In this document: piece after piece, positions 10,107 through 22,710 of the stretch
Numbering within the stretch: the first letter of the stretch is position 1
How the letters are laid out: each line of letters starts with the position of its first letter
NCBI GenBank assembly: GCA_037693485.1
Contig: CM075346.1
Span: 52,374,001-52,438,000, forward strand
DNA length: 64,000 bases
Direction: 5' to 3'
Source of the DNA: Kitagawia praeruptora
Lineage: Eukaryota; Streptophyta; Magnoliopsida; Apiales; Apiaceae
Translations under genes and position numbers: made by a program
The notes under the pieces: generated by a model
Told to the model about the DNA's origin: nothing
Databases searched by the model: none
Seen by the model: the letters and a program-made list of their open reading frames with translations, nothing else

Positions 10107-12292
10107 AAGATTAATTACTTAACACTTTTTAAAAGGTTAAGTATAGACTTAACTTAAGTTGAAACACATTTCCAAGTTATCTCGTTATACACCCTTTAGT
10201 GCAACTCTCTTTATCACCGATACGATCCGACACTTGTTCGTTTATTAAGAAATGTCATCATACTTACACTTGGTATATACTTAAGTCGTGTAAGTTCTAA
10301 GGTTGGTCGTTTACGAATCAAGATTATACCTCGAGTTTTATCGCTCGTTTTCTAAGTGATTTACCAAAGTTTTAACCAAGTGTACTTTTAAGGGGTTCGT
10401 TTGTGCTTAACCTTGATTCGAACATTTTTATAAAATTGGAAAACGATCAGTTTGACATGTGGTTTTCTCTCACACCTTCCTTTTTACCTCTAGTATTTAA
10501 TTATCACGATTAGCCACTGATTAAACAATATTCAAGGGGATCAATTTCAATTATGAACTCGCACTTACGGTTTCGAACCACTTTTACGAATTTAACCATA
10601 ACTCCTAAACCGTAAGTCCGTTTCACATGATCTTTATATCAAAACGAAGCTTATAACATAATCTATTTTATCATGGCAGAATACGAAATTCGGTAGTGAG
10701 TTAAAGCTACTGTCAAACAAGATTTCTTAAGGTTAATGAAATTTCTGCATTACGATGGCTATAAATCGAACGTTTCCAAATTCGTAACATCAAAACCAAG
10801 CCACACCGGGCATTTATCCAACTTATACACATGATATACATCCTAACAAGTCCATGAACATATCCCTTCATCATCATACTTATCATGTTATTTAGATCCA
10901 TCAAACTATTACATAATCATGCTTATAATACACTAACATCATAACTAATCTTAAATCATCAAGTACATGCGTAAATCACAAACAAGAGCTAGGGTTCTTA
11001 AAGATTATACCTTCCTTGGAGTATACTACAACCTTACTAAGCTTTGTTTGGTCCTTGCCTAGCCTTAATGAACCTTAGATCAACCAAAGAAATCAAGAAA
11101 ACAAGATTAGTTTCTAGAAATCACTATTCATCATCATCTTTGATGATTTATTTGAAAATGGTAAAAGAAGAGATTGAAGCTAGGATTTTTAGGAGATCAC
11201 TTTTATGAAATATAGGACTCACAATAAATATTTGAAGATCAAACAAGAAGTGGAAGATGGATTTTTGTCTTTGAATTTGTGTTAGGGCCGAATGTTGCTA
11301 GAAATGGGAGAATGGGATCTTTTTTCTTGGTCTCTTGCTTGGCTCATGTGATAAAATTAATTATTGATATGTCTTAAGATAATATCTTGGCATAAATCCA
11401 CTTTAATAAAGTGATGATGCAATGGATGATGAGAATTGCATGGACAAGTGTTGATCTTTGGTGGTGTTAAGGCTAACTAGGTAGTTTGATTGCTAAGTAC
11501 TTGGTTATACTCTAATTGATCTAGTTCCTTGGTAACTAATTTGGTTACTATATATTTTCTTACTTGCACATGCATGCACCTTGCCTTCCTGCTTGCTCTT
11601 TTGTCTGGTTATTGCTCAATTCGATTGATCGTTCGTAGGAATATCTCAAAGATTTCTAGTTAGGGTTTTACCGGAAACCTTCTCAATAATTATAATACCA
11701 TTCTCCATCTTTCTTAATACTTCTAAATTTTAAATTCCTTAAATCCTTTTAATAAATCCTTAGGTCTTGCAATGTCCAGGGAAATCTCGGAGAAAATAAA
11801 AGTGTTATTTTTCTGAATCCGATATCGTTTACATACACTTATCTCGCCCCTCGATCACGAATACGAACTCAGAAATCCGTTCTGAATAGTTCTATATAGC
11901 ATCGTCTAATAATATTCTCACTTTCCTCTAAAACACTATTCATCCTTTATCCTCTTTTTATTTCTTATATATTGTAAAAATGTCCTTACTCTCTTTCGAG
12001 CGTTCCTTAACCCTTTTACGGAACCACTGGACTAATAACATATATTCATTTGGATGACATAAGAATAACTTCCCTATTTGGAAATACCATATCTATTTTT
12101 CCTAGGAGATAGATTATTCTTATCTATGCCGTCAACCACTAGCATTCTTCATTGCATATAAATATTTGAATCTCAATCCATTCCCTTTTTCATTTATTAG
12201 AACAATCGTTACATCGTAGTCGTAACAACTATTCATTCTTACATCATTCCATAATAAAAGTTTTAATTCTATCAAAAATCTGGGTTCTTACA

Positions 12293-12307
12293 GTCTCCCC
12301 TCATTAA
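12293..12307 (-). promoter_or_regulatory. Polypurine tract of element G
   Basis: On the minus strand, TTTAATGAGGGGAGAC directly precedes the 3' LTR start TGTAAG. It follows the last codons, which read GRNPF and correspond to the usual C-terminus of Tekay polyproteins. It is the expected plus-strand primer site for reverse transcription. Confidence 0.75.
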
Positions 12308-12309
12308 AC

Positions 12310-15300
12310 GGATTCCGTCCCTGAATCAGTTTGAAAACAATTGGGGGTACTTCTCTCGCATTGTGCTTTCTAGCTCCCTGGTTGATTCTTTTACATTGTG
12401 GTTCTGCCACAAGACTCTGACTAGCTGAATGACCTTGTTTCGGAGCACTTGTTCTTTTCGGTCTATGCCACATGCTGCTCTACATAGGTCAAGTCTGGTT
12501 GCATGTCCATGTGCTCGTATTCCACAATGTGCTTGGCATCCGGATTATACTTTCTCAGCATCGAAACATGGAACACATTGTGCACTTGTTATAGATTCGG
12601 GGGTAATACTAGTTCATAAGCTAATTCCCAAATACGTCTTAGGATCTCAAACGGTCCAACGTATCTAGGACTCAATTTTCCTTTCTTCCAAAACCTCATT
12701 AAACCTTTCCAGGGAGATACCTTTAAGAAAACTAGGTCTCCAAGTTCATATTCTTTTCCTTTCCGAGCTAAGTTGGCATATTTCTTTTGTCGATCCTGGG
12801 CTGCTACCAGCCGTCCTCTGATTAGATCCACTGCGTCTTTTGTCCGTTGGACCACTTCGGGCCCGAGCATCTTTCGCTCTCCAACTTCATCCCAATAAAA
12901 GGGAGATCGGCATTTCCTTCCATAAAGGACCTCGTAAGGCAGCATTCCTATGCTTGAATGAAAGCTATTGTTGTAGTAGAACTCAATCAGTGGCAAGTGA
13001 TCATCCCAATTTCCTTTAAAGTCTATAGCATAGACTCTCAACATATCTTCTAGTGTTTGGATGGTCCTTTCACTTTGCCCATCTGTCTGGGGGTGGTAAG
13101 TTGTGAAGGGTTTCGAGCATCAAACACAGCGGAAAAATTAAAACAAAACCAATAATTATCGAAACCCTACCGCAAGATCCATGCAAAAACATGATATTTA
13201 ATTCGGAGATTGATGATTTACCTTAAAGAAGCTTTAATAACGGATGAACATCAGAGATCCTAGCTACTTGAATTACCACGCATCCCGCTCTCACGATCTA
13301 CGCTCTACCGGTATCCACACGAATGCTTGATCTTCGAAGGAGCGATGTACTAGCATCCGAAAACTGATTTCTCTCCATCTCCATCTTCTCTCTCAAACGG
13401 CTAGGGTTTTTATTATAAAAACGTCTAACCCTAATTTGAGACTTTAAGATGTTTATATAAAGAGATAAATCAGTATTCCCTGGCCCAATCATATTGGCCT
13501 TTACTCAAATTCGAATTCTTAATTAAATAATTAATTAAGTCACAGTTAATTAATATTCTAAAATAATTCGAATTCTAATAATTAGTAAATTCGAATATCT
13601 ATTTAATCAATTAATTAAGTCTGACTTAATTAATATCATAAATAGATTCAAATTAATTCATAATTTAAATCAATTCTCCTTCAAGCATTCTTAGTGTGTG
13701 ACCCTGTAGGTTATCATTACGTTGGCAATAATTTTAATATTCAATATAAAATTATAAACAATGAGCGGCATCTAGTAATACATCATTGCTACCCAAGTAA
13801 TAATAATAAATCGGTGATTCGATTAAACGTTTCGTGACTAATGTTCCTATGTAATATAATCCCTTTAACCAAATATTATAGATTAAACTAAAGGCATGTT
13901 TTTAGTCATCCTCTCCAACATTTAATCCGGGTTTCCTTGGTCAATGAGTAGACTATTAAAACAAATCAATATTTGAGCATGGCCATGCATTTTCATAGTC
14001 TCACTCAATCAAGAGGCCAATAATATCTCTCCTAATAATAGGAGGGTTAAATCCTATATCTATCATTCATATTTCTCATACGACTCATAATATACCCGAT
14101 GTCCACTTTTATCATCACCCGGTTAAAGGTAACTTTTAATGTAGTCAAAGTATATTAATCCTCATATAGAAATATAATGATCTCAAGTCTAAGGATCATT
14201 ACACCATTATCACTGTGAGTCTTTCTAATGACATTATCAACATGTAGAATCTCACCGTGGGTCAATCCAGTGCCATGTATAATATTACATGCACATATGT
14301 TCTTTACTTTAGTATCACTATACCTATGACCAATGAGATGTGGTCATCAGTCAACAAACATACTAATCTTTATGCATTATAATTGTCCCATATTAATAAT
14401 GCTCGATTAGGGATATTTAGGAATATAAACACTATTCATATAATCTCATTTTTAAGTCACATACTTAAAGATATAGAATACATGTTACATATTCCAAGGA
14501 CCTTTATTGTTCTAATATTTATATCGCAGTAAATAAAGATATAATAAATTAATGTAGAATAATCGATATAACATAATCACTGAATAACAAAATAGTCTAT
14601 CCTAGAAGCACAACTAAATTGTCTCTAGGGCACTAACACTATCAAGTTGTACTCATATTTAGCCTGGTCCATACACATTCTTGAAATCTCCTCCAGAACC
14701 TGGAGTTGAATCTAGGATCTCGATCGGATACTATGGCGACTGGGACTCCATGTCGTGCCACTCTTTTATGTAGATATCCACTAGTCTGTCGACCATATGC
14801 CTTTCATTGATCGGAAAAAAGTGAGCTGACTTCGTTAACCGGTCTATGATTACCCATATGGCGTCATGATTAGCTTTGGTCCTTGGCAAACCTACTACGA
14901 AATCCATGGCTATGTGTTCCCATTTCCATTCGGGAATCTCTAAGGGGTGTAGAAGTCCACTGGGCCTCTAGTGCTCTGCTTTAACTCGTTGGCAGGTCAA
15001 GCATTTGCTTACCCACTCCGCAACGTCCTTTTTCATGTTAGGCCACCAGAAGTACTCCTTCAAATCTCTATACATCTTAGTACTACCGGGGTGCACCGAG
15101 TACCTTGAGTTGTGTGCCTCATATAGAATTTCGTCCTTTAGTTCTTGTTCATTCGGGACCCATATCCTCCACATGTACCTCATGATCCCTTCTTTATCCT
15201 TTTCACACTTAATTTCTTCCCCAGTCATTACCTCCTCGCCCAAGTTCTCTTCTGCTTCCATTATCCTTTCTTGGAATAGCCTAATCTTTTCCAACAATGG

Positions 15301-16855
15301 AGGCTGGATTCGAATTTCCATCAACTTCTCTTGACCATATCCTGGTATCCTAACTTCGATTTCCAACTTCTCGAAGTCCCTTATCAATTCTTCTGCCGAA
15401 GTTATCATCTTGAGCTTCTCTTTCCTACTAAGGGCGTTAGCCACCACAATGGCTTTACCCGGGTGTTAACAGATCTCACAATCATAGTCTTTGATTAGCT
15501 CTAACCATCTCCTCTGGCGCATGTTAAGCTCTTTCAGAGTGAAAATGTACTTGAGCCTCTTATGGTCAGTGTAAATCTCGCACTTCTTTCCATACATGTA
15601 GTGCCTCCAAATCTTTAAAGCGAAGACTATTGCTGCCAATTCTAGATCATGCGTGGGATAGCGGATCTCAAAATCCTTCAATTGCCTAGACGCATAGGCG
15701 ATTACCTTACCGTGCTGCATAAGCACGCATCCTAATCCTTTATGCGAAACATCACTGTAAATCACAAAATATTATTTTCCATCAGGCAACGCCAACACTG
15801 GGGCCTTCACCAACCTCATCTTTAGCTCTTGGAAACTCTTCTCGCATTTTTCAGTCCATTCAAATTTCTCAGTTTTACGGGTAAGTCTATTTATTGAGGC
15901 TGCGATCTTTGCAAAATCTTGAACAAATCTTCTATAACATCCAGCCAATCCGATGAAACTCCTTACCTCGGTCGGAGTAGTTGGTCATTCCCAGTTTGAA
16001 ACTGCCTCTATCTTGGAGGGGTCAACCAACACTCCTTCCTTACTGATCACGTGCCCTAAGAATTGCACCTCATTTTTCCAGAACTTACACTTCGAGAATT
16101 TGGCATATAGCTGCTCTTTCCTGAGTGTTTCTAAGGCTGTCCTCAAATGTTCGGCGTGTTCTTCTTCTGTCTTTGAGTAAATAAGAATATCATCGATGAA
16201 AACTATCACGAACTTATCTGAATATTCCTTGAACACCCTATTCATCAAATCCATGAAAGCTGCTGGGGCGTTGGTCAATCCAAAAGACATCACCAAGAAC
16301 TCATAATGTCCATATCTAGTACGAAATTCAGTCATTGGGATATCTTCAGGTTTAATCTTTAGTTGGTGATATCCTGTTCTTAGGTCAATCTTAGAGAAAC
16401 ACACCACACCTCTTAGCTGGTCAAACAAATCATCTATTCTGGGTAACGGGTACTTATTCTTTATGGTTAGCTTGTTCAACTCTCGATAGTCGATGCATAA
16501 CCTCATACTCCCATCCTTCTTCTTAACAAACAACACTGGTGCGCCCACGGCGACACACTAGGTCTTATCATACTCTTATCCAACAATTCCTGCAATTGCT
16601 TAGCTAACTCTTTCATTTCTACTGGGGCTAATCGATACGGGGCCTTCGAAACTGGCGCCATCCCCGGGGCTAACTCGATAGCAAACTCAATCACTCTATC
16701 TGGCAGTAATCCAGGAAGATCTTGAGGAAACAAGTCTTCAAATTCGTTAACTACCGGAATGTCCTACAACTTAGGTGATTCTTTCTAGGTGTCGATAACG
16801 TAAGCTAAATAAGCCTCGTTCCCTTTTCGCAGCAATCTCTTGGTTTGCGCCATGG
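12310..16855 (-). pseudogene. pol of element G: RT, RNase H, integrase, chromodomain (disrupted)
   Basis: Minus-strand pieces: 16733-16548 RT N-terminus (LPDRVIEFAIELAPG, APYRLAP). 16548-15985 RT core (VLFVKKKDGSMRLCIDYREL, FSKIDLRTGYHQ, VFIDDILIYSK). 15984-15466 RNase H (SFIGLAGCYRRFV, SDVSHKGLG, TDHKRLKYIF). 15447-14968 the integrase HHCC finger (AHNSRYSVHPG, CLTCQR). About 14960-14650 the integrase core (MDFVVGLPRT, then SDRDPRF in a shifted frame). 13098-12589 the integrase end (HPQTDGQSERTIQT, ERKM..., FLKVSPWKG). The tail near 12480-12310 retains a Tekay-type chromodomain relic (RNKV, VKEST.ELES). The core is split by the solo LTR 13104-14644. Stops include TGA at 15985, TAA near 15770 and 15466, and TAG at 14968. 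Frameshifts lie near 16548 and 14750. Confidence 0.9.
13104..14644 (-). mobile_element. Copia-type solo LTR (1541 bp) inside element G integrase
   Basis: The insert begins TGAAGGGTTTCGAGC and ends CACTATCA, and is bounded by a perfect 5-bp duplication AGTTG (13099-13103 and 14645-14649). Removing it reconnects the integrase codons for the region before HPQTDGQ. The minus-strand start TGATAGTGTTAGTGCCC, followed by CTAGAGACAAT, resembles widespread dicot copia LTRs. No ORF is supported inside; the open stretch 13298-13492 has no signature. It is not related to the A-family LTR. Confidence 0.85.
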
Positions 16856-18585
16856 TTAGAATGTTCCGGGTCTATCGTAGCCCTCTAATACTACCTCCTT
16901 CTTTCCTGGGGCTTTCAACTTAACCTTTTTCCCCTTACAATCTATTTGTGCATTATTGCGAGACAACCAATCCATTCCCAAAATAACATCAAATTCCCCT
17001 AGCTTAAACTGAATCAAATCAACATAGAAAGATCGTCCTCCTATTTCTAGTTTGCAATCGGGGTGAATTTGATTAACGGGAACTACTTCCTGATTAGCTA
17101 TCTCTACTTGCAAAGAATACCTTAGCGGTTGGGTCTTAATTCCCAAATTACGCGCAAAATCTCTATATATAAAAGACTTAGTTGCCCCAGAATCAAACAA
17201 AACATTTGTGCTAACTGAATTGAGGGAAAATCTACCTGTTATCACATCCGTGTCCCTCACGGCATCCTGCACTGTCATGTTGAAAGTTCTAGCAGTTGGT
17301 GGTCGGTTGGAGGCAGCTTTGCTTGCCCTTGAGGCCGCTGGTTTGTCCATTGGGCAATCCTTCCTCATGTGACCTTGACGTCCGCACTGGAAACAAGTGG
17401 TGCCTTGGTTGGAACTCGGGGTGACCGTGGTACAAGAGGTAGCATAGTCAGTTGCTCGACCACACTTAAAACAGGTTACCGGTTTCTGGTTGCACACTCC
17501 AGGATGTCTTTTCCCGCGAGTGGCACATACGGGCAATAGAGGTTTAGAATGGTGGGAACGAGACACTCCTGCCTGCTGGCCGCCCTGGCTCATACTTGCA
17601 CTCAAAGATGGTTTAAACCCTATGCTCCTCCTAGGTAGGGAAACTACTCCTCTTTTAAACTTATTCGGGGTTTTTCCTCTTGTGGAACCTCTGCCTAGGC
17701 TGGAATGCTTCCTCTTCAATCCCCCTTTTTCTCTCTCTCTCTCTGCATTTTATCACTCCCGGCTTCCACAATGGTTGCCTTCTGCACCAAGGTGGCATAA
17801 TCAGTAATCTCTAAAACTGCCACTCGATTCTGGATCCACTGTTTCAACCCTTGTTGAAACCTATTAGCTTTCTTTTCTTCTATGTCCATAAATTCCGGCA
17901 CAAACCTTGACAACTCAGTAAACTTGGCCTCATAGTCAGCCACTGTCATATTATTCTGCTTCAGCTCTAAAAACTTAAGTTCCATCTGAGTCTTCATGAA
18001 CCTCGGGAAGTACTTCTATAGAAATAATTGCTTGAACCTCTCCCAGGTTACTATAGCATATGTATCCATATTCTTCTTGGCTTCCCACCAGTAGTTGGCC
18101 TCACCTTTTAGAAGGTAGGTGGCAAAAATAGTCTTTTGGGCCTCGTCGATACTCAGAATCTCAAAGGACTTTTCCATTTCCTTGATCCAAGCCCTTGCCT
18201 CAACGGGATCAGCCGATCCATGGAACTCTGGGGGCTTAAGGGATTTGAATGCCCTGAAAGAATTGGCCACAGTAGTATTGATTCCTTGGGGTGGTTGGGG
18301 ATATTGGTTCAAATTCTGCCTAAGTAGATCCATAAACTGTCCCGTGGGGTTTCTGCCCTGGTTCTCCCTCTACTGCTCAACCACAGTTTCCCCTTCTTCT
18401 ACTTCCTCTTCCAAATCTGCAGTGTAGAAAGTTTCGTCTGCTGCACCGTACTAGGAATCCTCTTGCTCATTATAGTCCTGATCTTGCTCCTCATCGTATT
18501 CAGGGTTTTCCTCATGTTGATTGTGACTCTCTTGGTCAATAGACTCATGGGGGTTAGCCCTAGTGCCCATTCTTCTTGGAGGCAT
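16856..18585 (-). pseudogene. gag-protease of element G (disrupted)
   Basis: The ATG at 18585 opens an acidic N-terminus (MPPRRMGTRANPHES). The same frame continues through TAG codons at 18453-18451, 18372-18370 and 18018-18016. It contains the Ty3 gag core (LKPPEFHGSADPVEARAWI, WERFKQLFL, FTELSRFVPEF). A frameshift falls in a CT microsatellite (17730-17744). The following frame (17719-16856) has two zinc knuckles. The first reads CFKCGRATDYATSC, with the GH replaced by TD, and the second CFQCGRQGHMRKDC is intact. The protease then follows, with LFDSGATKSF and ILGMDWL. Chromovirus gag normally has one knuckle, so two is notable, as in Del/Tekay relatives. Confidence 0.9.
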
Positions 18586-20034
18586 TTTACTGAAAATTTG
18601 GATGATTACACATTAGGTTCATTTACTTAATGTAAAGGATTTCTCCTTGCAATTCAATATATTTTTGGATTTAGGATCCCACAGTTTTATAGTTCATAGC
18701 AACTTAATCGAAAGTAGGATGTGCAGATATAATATAACAAGCTAATGATCGCGTTGTAACGAAACCGAAATGACTGAAAGGGAAATGAATATATACCAGG
18801 TACCGAAAGGTACAACATCTAGATTACAACAATAGTTTAGAAAAGCACAACCATCCTGGCAATAACAAGTCAAAAGTGAAATATGTTATTTATCCGCCTA
18901 GTCTATAAAAGGGAACTAACTACAATGAGACTATCCCTACAAAAGTTGGCACTACTATGTCCGTACAAAACTAGACAACTAGACTACTATACCACTATCC
19001 CCTGCAATCAGCCACCATGGTGGAACATCATCCGAACCCTCCTCATAGCGAGGCAAAAAACCTCCTTCGCGTCTACCCTGGATACCATGCCATGTCCATC
19101 ACTAGGTAACTGCCGCACCCTCACTCGAGCCCTCAACTCTATGCGGGTCACCGCCTTGTACATCTCTCTAGCCCTGGCACATCTCCCACTATGATGCCCC
19201 CATCCGGGCAACTCTCTCCTCTGCTAACTCTCTGCGGGACTCTGGCAACCGGGCCTTAGCTATCACTAGCTCTGTAGTCAGTCGGTTCACCACGTAGTTA
19301 TGTACACCTACAGGTATCCCCTCAAGCGAAATATGGGGTGGAGTAGGGGGATCTACCGGCTGTGCGACCTCCGTCTGCTGTGGCTCTAGGGTCAACTCCT
19401 CAAACTCATCTGAAAATGGACGCACAGGCAGGGGTGGTGGTAAAGGGGCTCTCTCAACAGAGAGGGGTGGCACTCGAAGTCCAGAACTCCCTACAGCATC
19501 CTCGAAGGGCTCATCAACATCACCCTCCATACCCTCATCTACCACCTGCTCTAACACTGCCGCCATAACCTGCTCAGTTGTCATATCTGTACTCTCCTTC
19601 ATAGCTCTAATATCAGATATCAACTGACTTTCCTCTGGATCCTCCTCATCAACATCCTCTGCAACTATCTCAGTGTCCTCTCCTACCTGGACCTACTCCG
19701 GGTCCCCCTCCTCCTCAGACTCCATAACATCAGTATCAGCATCAGCATCAGCCTGGACCTCCTCAGGGTCCTCCTCCGACTCAATCACCTCAGTGTCCTC
19801 ATCAGACAAGTGCTCATAATATGGGTCTCTGGTCTGGAACATGTCCTCATCATGCTGTCTCGCGGATGCCTCTTGGGCAGACATATCGCTCGCCTACGCA
19901 ATACGAACTATATTACAATCATGATACTTAAAACTTCCCACAAGGGTTTTAGGTAAACTTGGCAAGAGTTCTTATTATATTAGTGAATTTATTATTATAT
20001 AATGTCGCATCATCTCTTGGGATATATAACTCTC
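18586..20034 (-). other. Leader region of element G between PBS and gag
   Basis: About 1.45 kb between the PBS and the gag ATG. It contains the accessory ORF described separately (19884-19008). The remaining ~400 bp upstream of gag (18586-19007) is AT-richer and holds no ORF I can support. Confidence 0.6.
19008..19884 (-). pseudogene. Accessory ORF upstream of gag in element G
   Basis: The frame opens at the ATG at 19884 (MSAQEASARQHDEDMF), runs through one TAG at 19695-19693, and continues to 19189. It shifts frame near 19200 and continues to 19008. The first ~130 residues are highly acidic (runs such as ESEEDPEE and DADADTD). Next comes a Pro-rich stretch (PLPPPLPVRP), then an Arg/Glu-rich helix-like segment (ELVIAKARLPESRRELAEER) and a basic tail. 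GC content and codon use are higher than in the surroundings, and only one stop and one shift occur in 290 codons, as for the neighbouring gag. It is not a gag duplicate and I do not recognise a domain. Confidence 0.5.
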
Positions 20035-20046
20035 GCTCTTATACCA
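20035..20046 (-). promoter_or_regulatory. Primer-binding site of element G
   Basis: On the minus strand TGGTATAAGAGC follows the 5' LTR end (GGGTGTTACA) by four bases. It differs at one position from TGGTATCAGAGC, the complement of the plant initiator tRNA-Met 3' end. Confidence 0.85.
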
Positions 20047-20050
20047 TTTC

Positions 20051-22710
20051 TGTAACACCCCTAGATCTGGGGTCAGGGATCGGGCCGTTACTGTCTCAAT
20101 TTCCATATATAACACTTAACTTTAGTCTACAATAAATAGATACCATGCTGTGACCCCACAATAATATCCACTCACACACACAACAGTTATAGTCCCAGAG
20201 ATGAAATTGAAATAAGTCTCACATTAAAGGATTAACGAATAAAAATTATTACAATCCAAAAGGAGTAACAACATAAGTTTAAAAGTTTTGCCATTGATTA
20301 ATGTTATTGATACATATAATTAAACTGGTAAGCCAAAAGCTGCCTATCTATGCTACCTCAGCAATGGCAGCAATGATATCAGCGGGTAGTCCTCGAGCCG
20401 GGGTAACCTTCTTGCGCCGAGTGTGCTTGACGCGGGTCATCAGTCCTAGCTGTTGTTGTGACATAATAAATAAGCAAGGGTGAGCAATATCCCACCAACA
20501 ATAATATAACTGAACAGTGATGATATATATGTATAGCAGTTCAAATATCTTTGAAACCATATGCCATGCATTAACGAACATAGTACCAATATAAGGTATA
20601 AGATGAAGTTACAAGGTAACTCAAAATATAATTATTCCGTGGAAATATTTGCTATGTCAAAGATAAGTAAGATATTATGAATTTTCGTAATAGAGGAACT
20701 TCTGGGAAGAATATTGCAATTCCAGTTCAAACACTTTTCAACTCTACCAACAATGATAATGTTGCGGAAAATAAATAGATTATGGATAGTAAACCAATAC
20801 TAGAGTATGTCGCGCCAGATGACGCCACCTTACGATGATCAGTCGCAGGTTGTGCATCTCAAAATTTTGTTTCTCTACATGTAGAAGGAAGAACATATGG
20901 ACACCAGCATACGCCGGATCTCCCTAGCCAACAGTTGGGCATAGACGGGACCGGCGCCACTCGGACCATATTTCCAAGATGGACTGTCCCACAGCCTCTT
21001 ACACCATTTTCCAATGATAGACTGTCCCACAGCCTCTTACACAGATACTCCTAGTTCTAGTAAATCCATGACTTTGAAACGTAAAGTTCGTCCCCATTTC
21101 CCCAAGTATAGTACTTGTTGATAAGACTCCACAAAGTAGTAGTATCTAGTTGGAAAGGAAAATTTACCAATATTTCCCAAGTGGCTGCTTGTTAATGGAT
21201 ACCAACTTGTTCCAACATTCTACCCCTCGAGTAATGAGTGGGTATACAAGATTCAATGAATAATAGCAACCAAGTTGCGAGTGAAAAGAATAGTTTCAAA
21301 GATTTATGACCGGGTAGTCACAAGGTAAATAACATTTCTCAAGTAAGGTTCCCTTATAATAGAATTGAATGAAGAATGGATTTACTGAGAACCTTTCTTA
21401 ATAATATAATATTAATAATAAGGTTCTGAAATAATTTACATAATATTTGAAGGTCAAAGATGATATCTGAATGAAGTAATTCATTTTTAAAATGAGTTAA
21501 GAGATTTAAATAAATATTCAAGGAATATTTATTAAGTCAAAAGTATTGAAAGAATATCGTTCGAAATAACTTTTGAATAAATATTCATAATAATATTCAT
21601 TGAACGAATAATGAATATTCGAATTAATAATAATATCTATTGAAGAAATAATTATCAAATGGATAATTGAGATAATATTGATTGAATAAGTAATGAATAT
21701 TTAACGTAATAATATTTATTGAAGAAATAATTATCGAAGGAATATTCAATAATTGAATCGACTTTAAATGAATATTGAAGGTAATATTCATTGACTAGAG
21801 CAAGCTCAAGTGAATATTTCAAAGTATAGACTAATCTTAAGTCGAAACACATTTCAAAAAGTGATTAATTACCTTAACACTTTTTAAAAGCTCAAGTGAT
21901 ATTATCTATAAATAATCAGAATATCCAAGATTAATTACTTAACACTTTTTAAAAGGTTAAGTATAGACTTAACTTAAGTCGAAACACATTTCAAAGTTAT
22001 CTCGTTATACACCCTTTAGTGCAACTCTCTTTATCACTGATATGATCTGACACTTGTTCGTTTATTAAGAAATGTCATTATACTTACACTTGGTATATAC
22101 TTAAGTCATGTAAGTTCTAAGGTCGGTCGTTTACGAACCAAGATTATACCTCGAGTTTTATCGCTCGTTTTCTAAGTGAGTTACCAAAGTTTTAACCAAG
22201 TGTACTTTTAAGGGGTTCGTTCGCGCTTAACCTTGATTCAAACATTTTTATAAAATCGGAAAACGATCCGTTTGGCATGTGGTATTCTCTCACACCTTCC
22301 TTTTTACCTCTAGAATTTAATTATCATGATTCGACACTGATTAAACAATATTAATGGGGATCAAATTCAATTACGAACTCGCACTTATGGATTCAAACCA
22401 CTTTTACGAATTTAACCATAACTCCTATACCGTAAGTCCGTTTCACATGATTTTTATATCAAAACAAAGCTTATAACATAATCTATCTTTTCCTGGCAGA
22501 ATACGAAGCTAGAATATGAGTTAAAGCTACTGTCAAACACAATTTCTTAAGGTTAATGAAATTTCAGCATTACGACGGCTATAAATCGAACGTTTCCAAA
22601 TTCGTAACATCAAAACCAAGCCACACCGGGCATATATCCAACTTATACACATGATAAACATTCTAACAAGTCCAAGAACATATCCCTTCATCATCATACT
22701 CATCATTTTA
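20051..22710 (-). repeat. 5' LTR of element G (truncated at its 5' end)
   Basis: The plus-strand start is TGTAACACCCCTAGATCTGG, the shared terminus of this LTR group. It contains ACGATGATCAGTCG (20832-20845), the palindrome CTACATGTAG (20875-20884), and two ~37-bp repeats with ACAGCCTCTTACAC (20991-21041). Homology to the other LTR ends at about 22710. There a 6-bp TTAGAT shared by both partners joins it to element P. About 560 bp present at 8000-8560 is missing and replaced by filler (21830-21895). Confidence 0.82.
21820..21900. other. Templated filler DNA at an internal LTR deletion
   Basis: Where the G 3' LTR has about 560 bp (8000-8560), this LTR has ~70 bp of patchwork. 21830-21857 copies 21958-21995 (shared run AAGTCGAAACACATTTCAAA). 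21859-21890 copies 21926-21955 (shared CTTAACACTTTTTAAAAG). The next patch repeats CTCAAGTGA from 21804. The order is scrambled relative to the source, as expected for template-switching end repair. Confidence 0.65.

Larger units (their letters stand above)
7929..12292 (-). repeat. 3' LTR of element G (truncated, hosts a solo LTR)
   Basis: On the minus strand it begins TGTAAGAACC immediately after the PPT at 12293. About 770 bp (10107-10880) is nearly identical to 21926-22700 of the opposite LTR. The end that should read GGGTGTTACA is missing at the 7925 junction. The A-family solo LTR 8576-10106 interrupts it. No coding capacity; short ORFs inside (for example 10713-10904) are repeated in the other LTR but have no protein signature. 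Confidence 0.82.
7929..22710 (-). mobile_element. Element G: Tekay/Del-type Ty3/gypsy chromovirus relic
   Basis: On the minus strand: 5' LTR (22710-20051, truncated), PBS (20046-20035), accessory ORF, gag, protease, RT, RNase H, integrase, chromodomain relic, PPT (12307-12293), 3' LTR (12292 to about 7929, truncated). Joining the two LTR remnants suggests an original LTR of about 4.5 kb. Two solo LTRs are nested inside. Coding sequence has many in-frame TAG/TGA/TAA codons, several explicable by C-to-T change at CAG/TGG codons, plus at least four frameshifts. Confidence 0.88.

Noticed and set aside
10713..10904. Small ORF conserved in both G LTRs (22533-22724)
   Set aside because: Conservation is explained by the two LTRs being copies of each other; no protein signature or start context.
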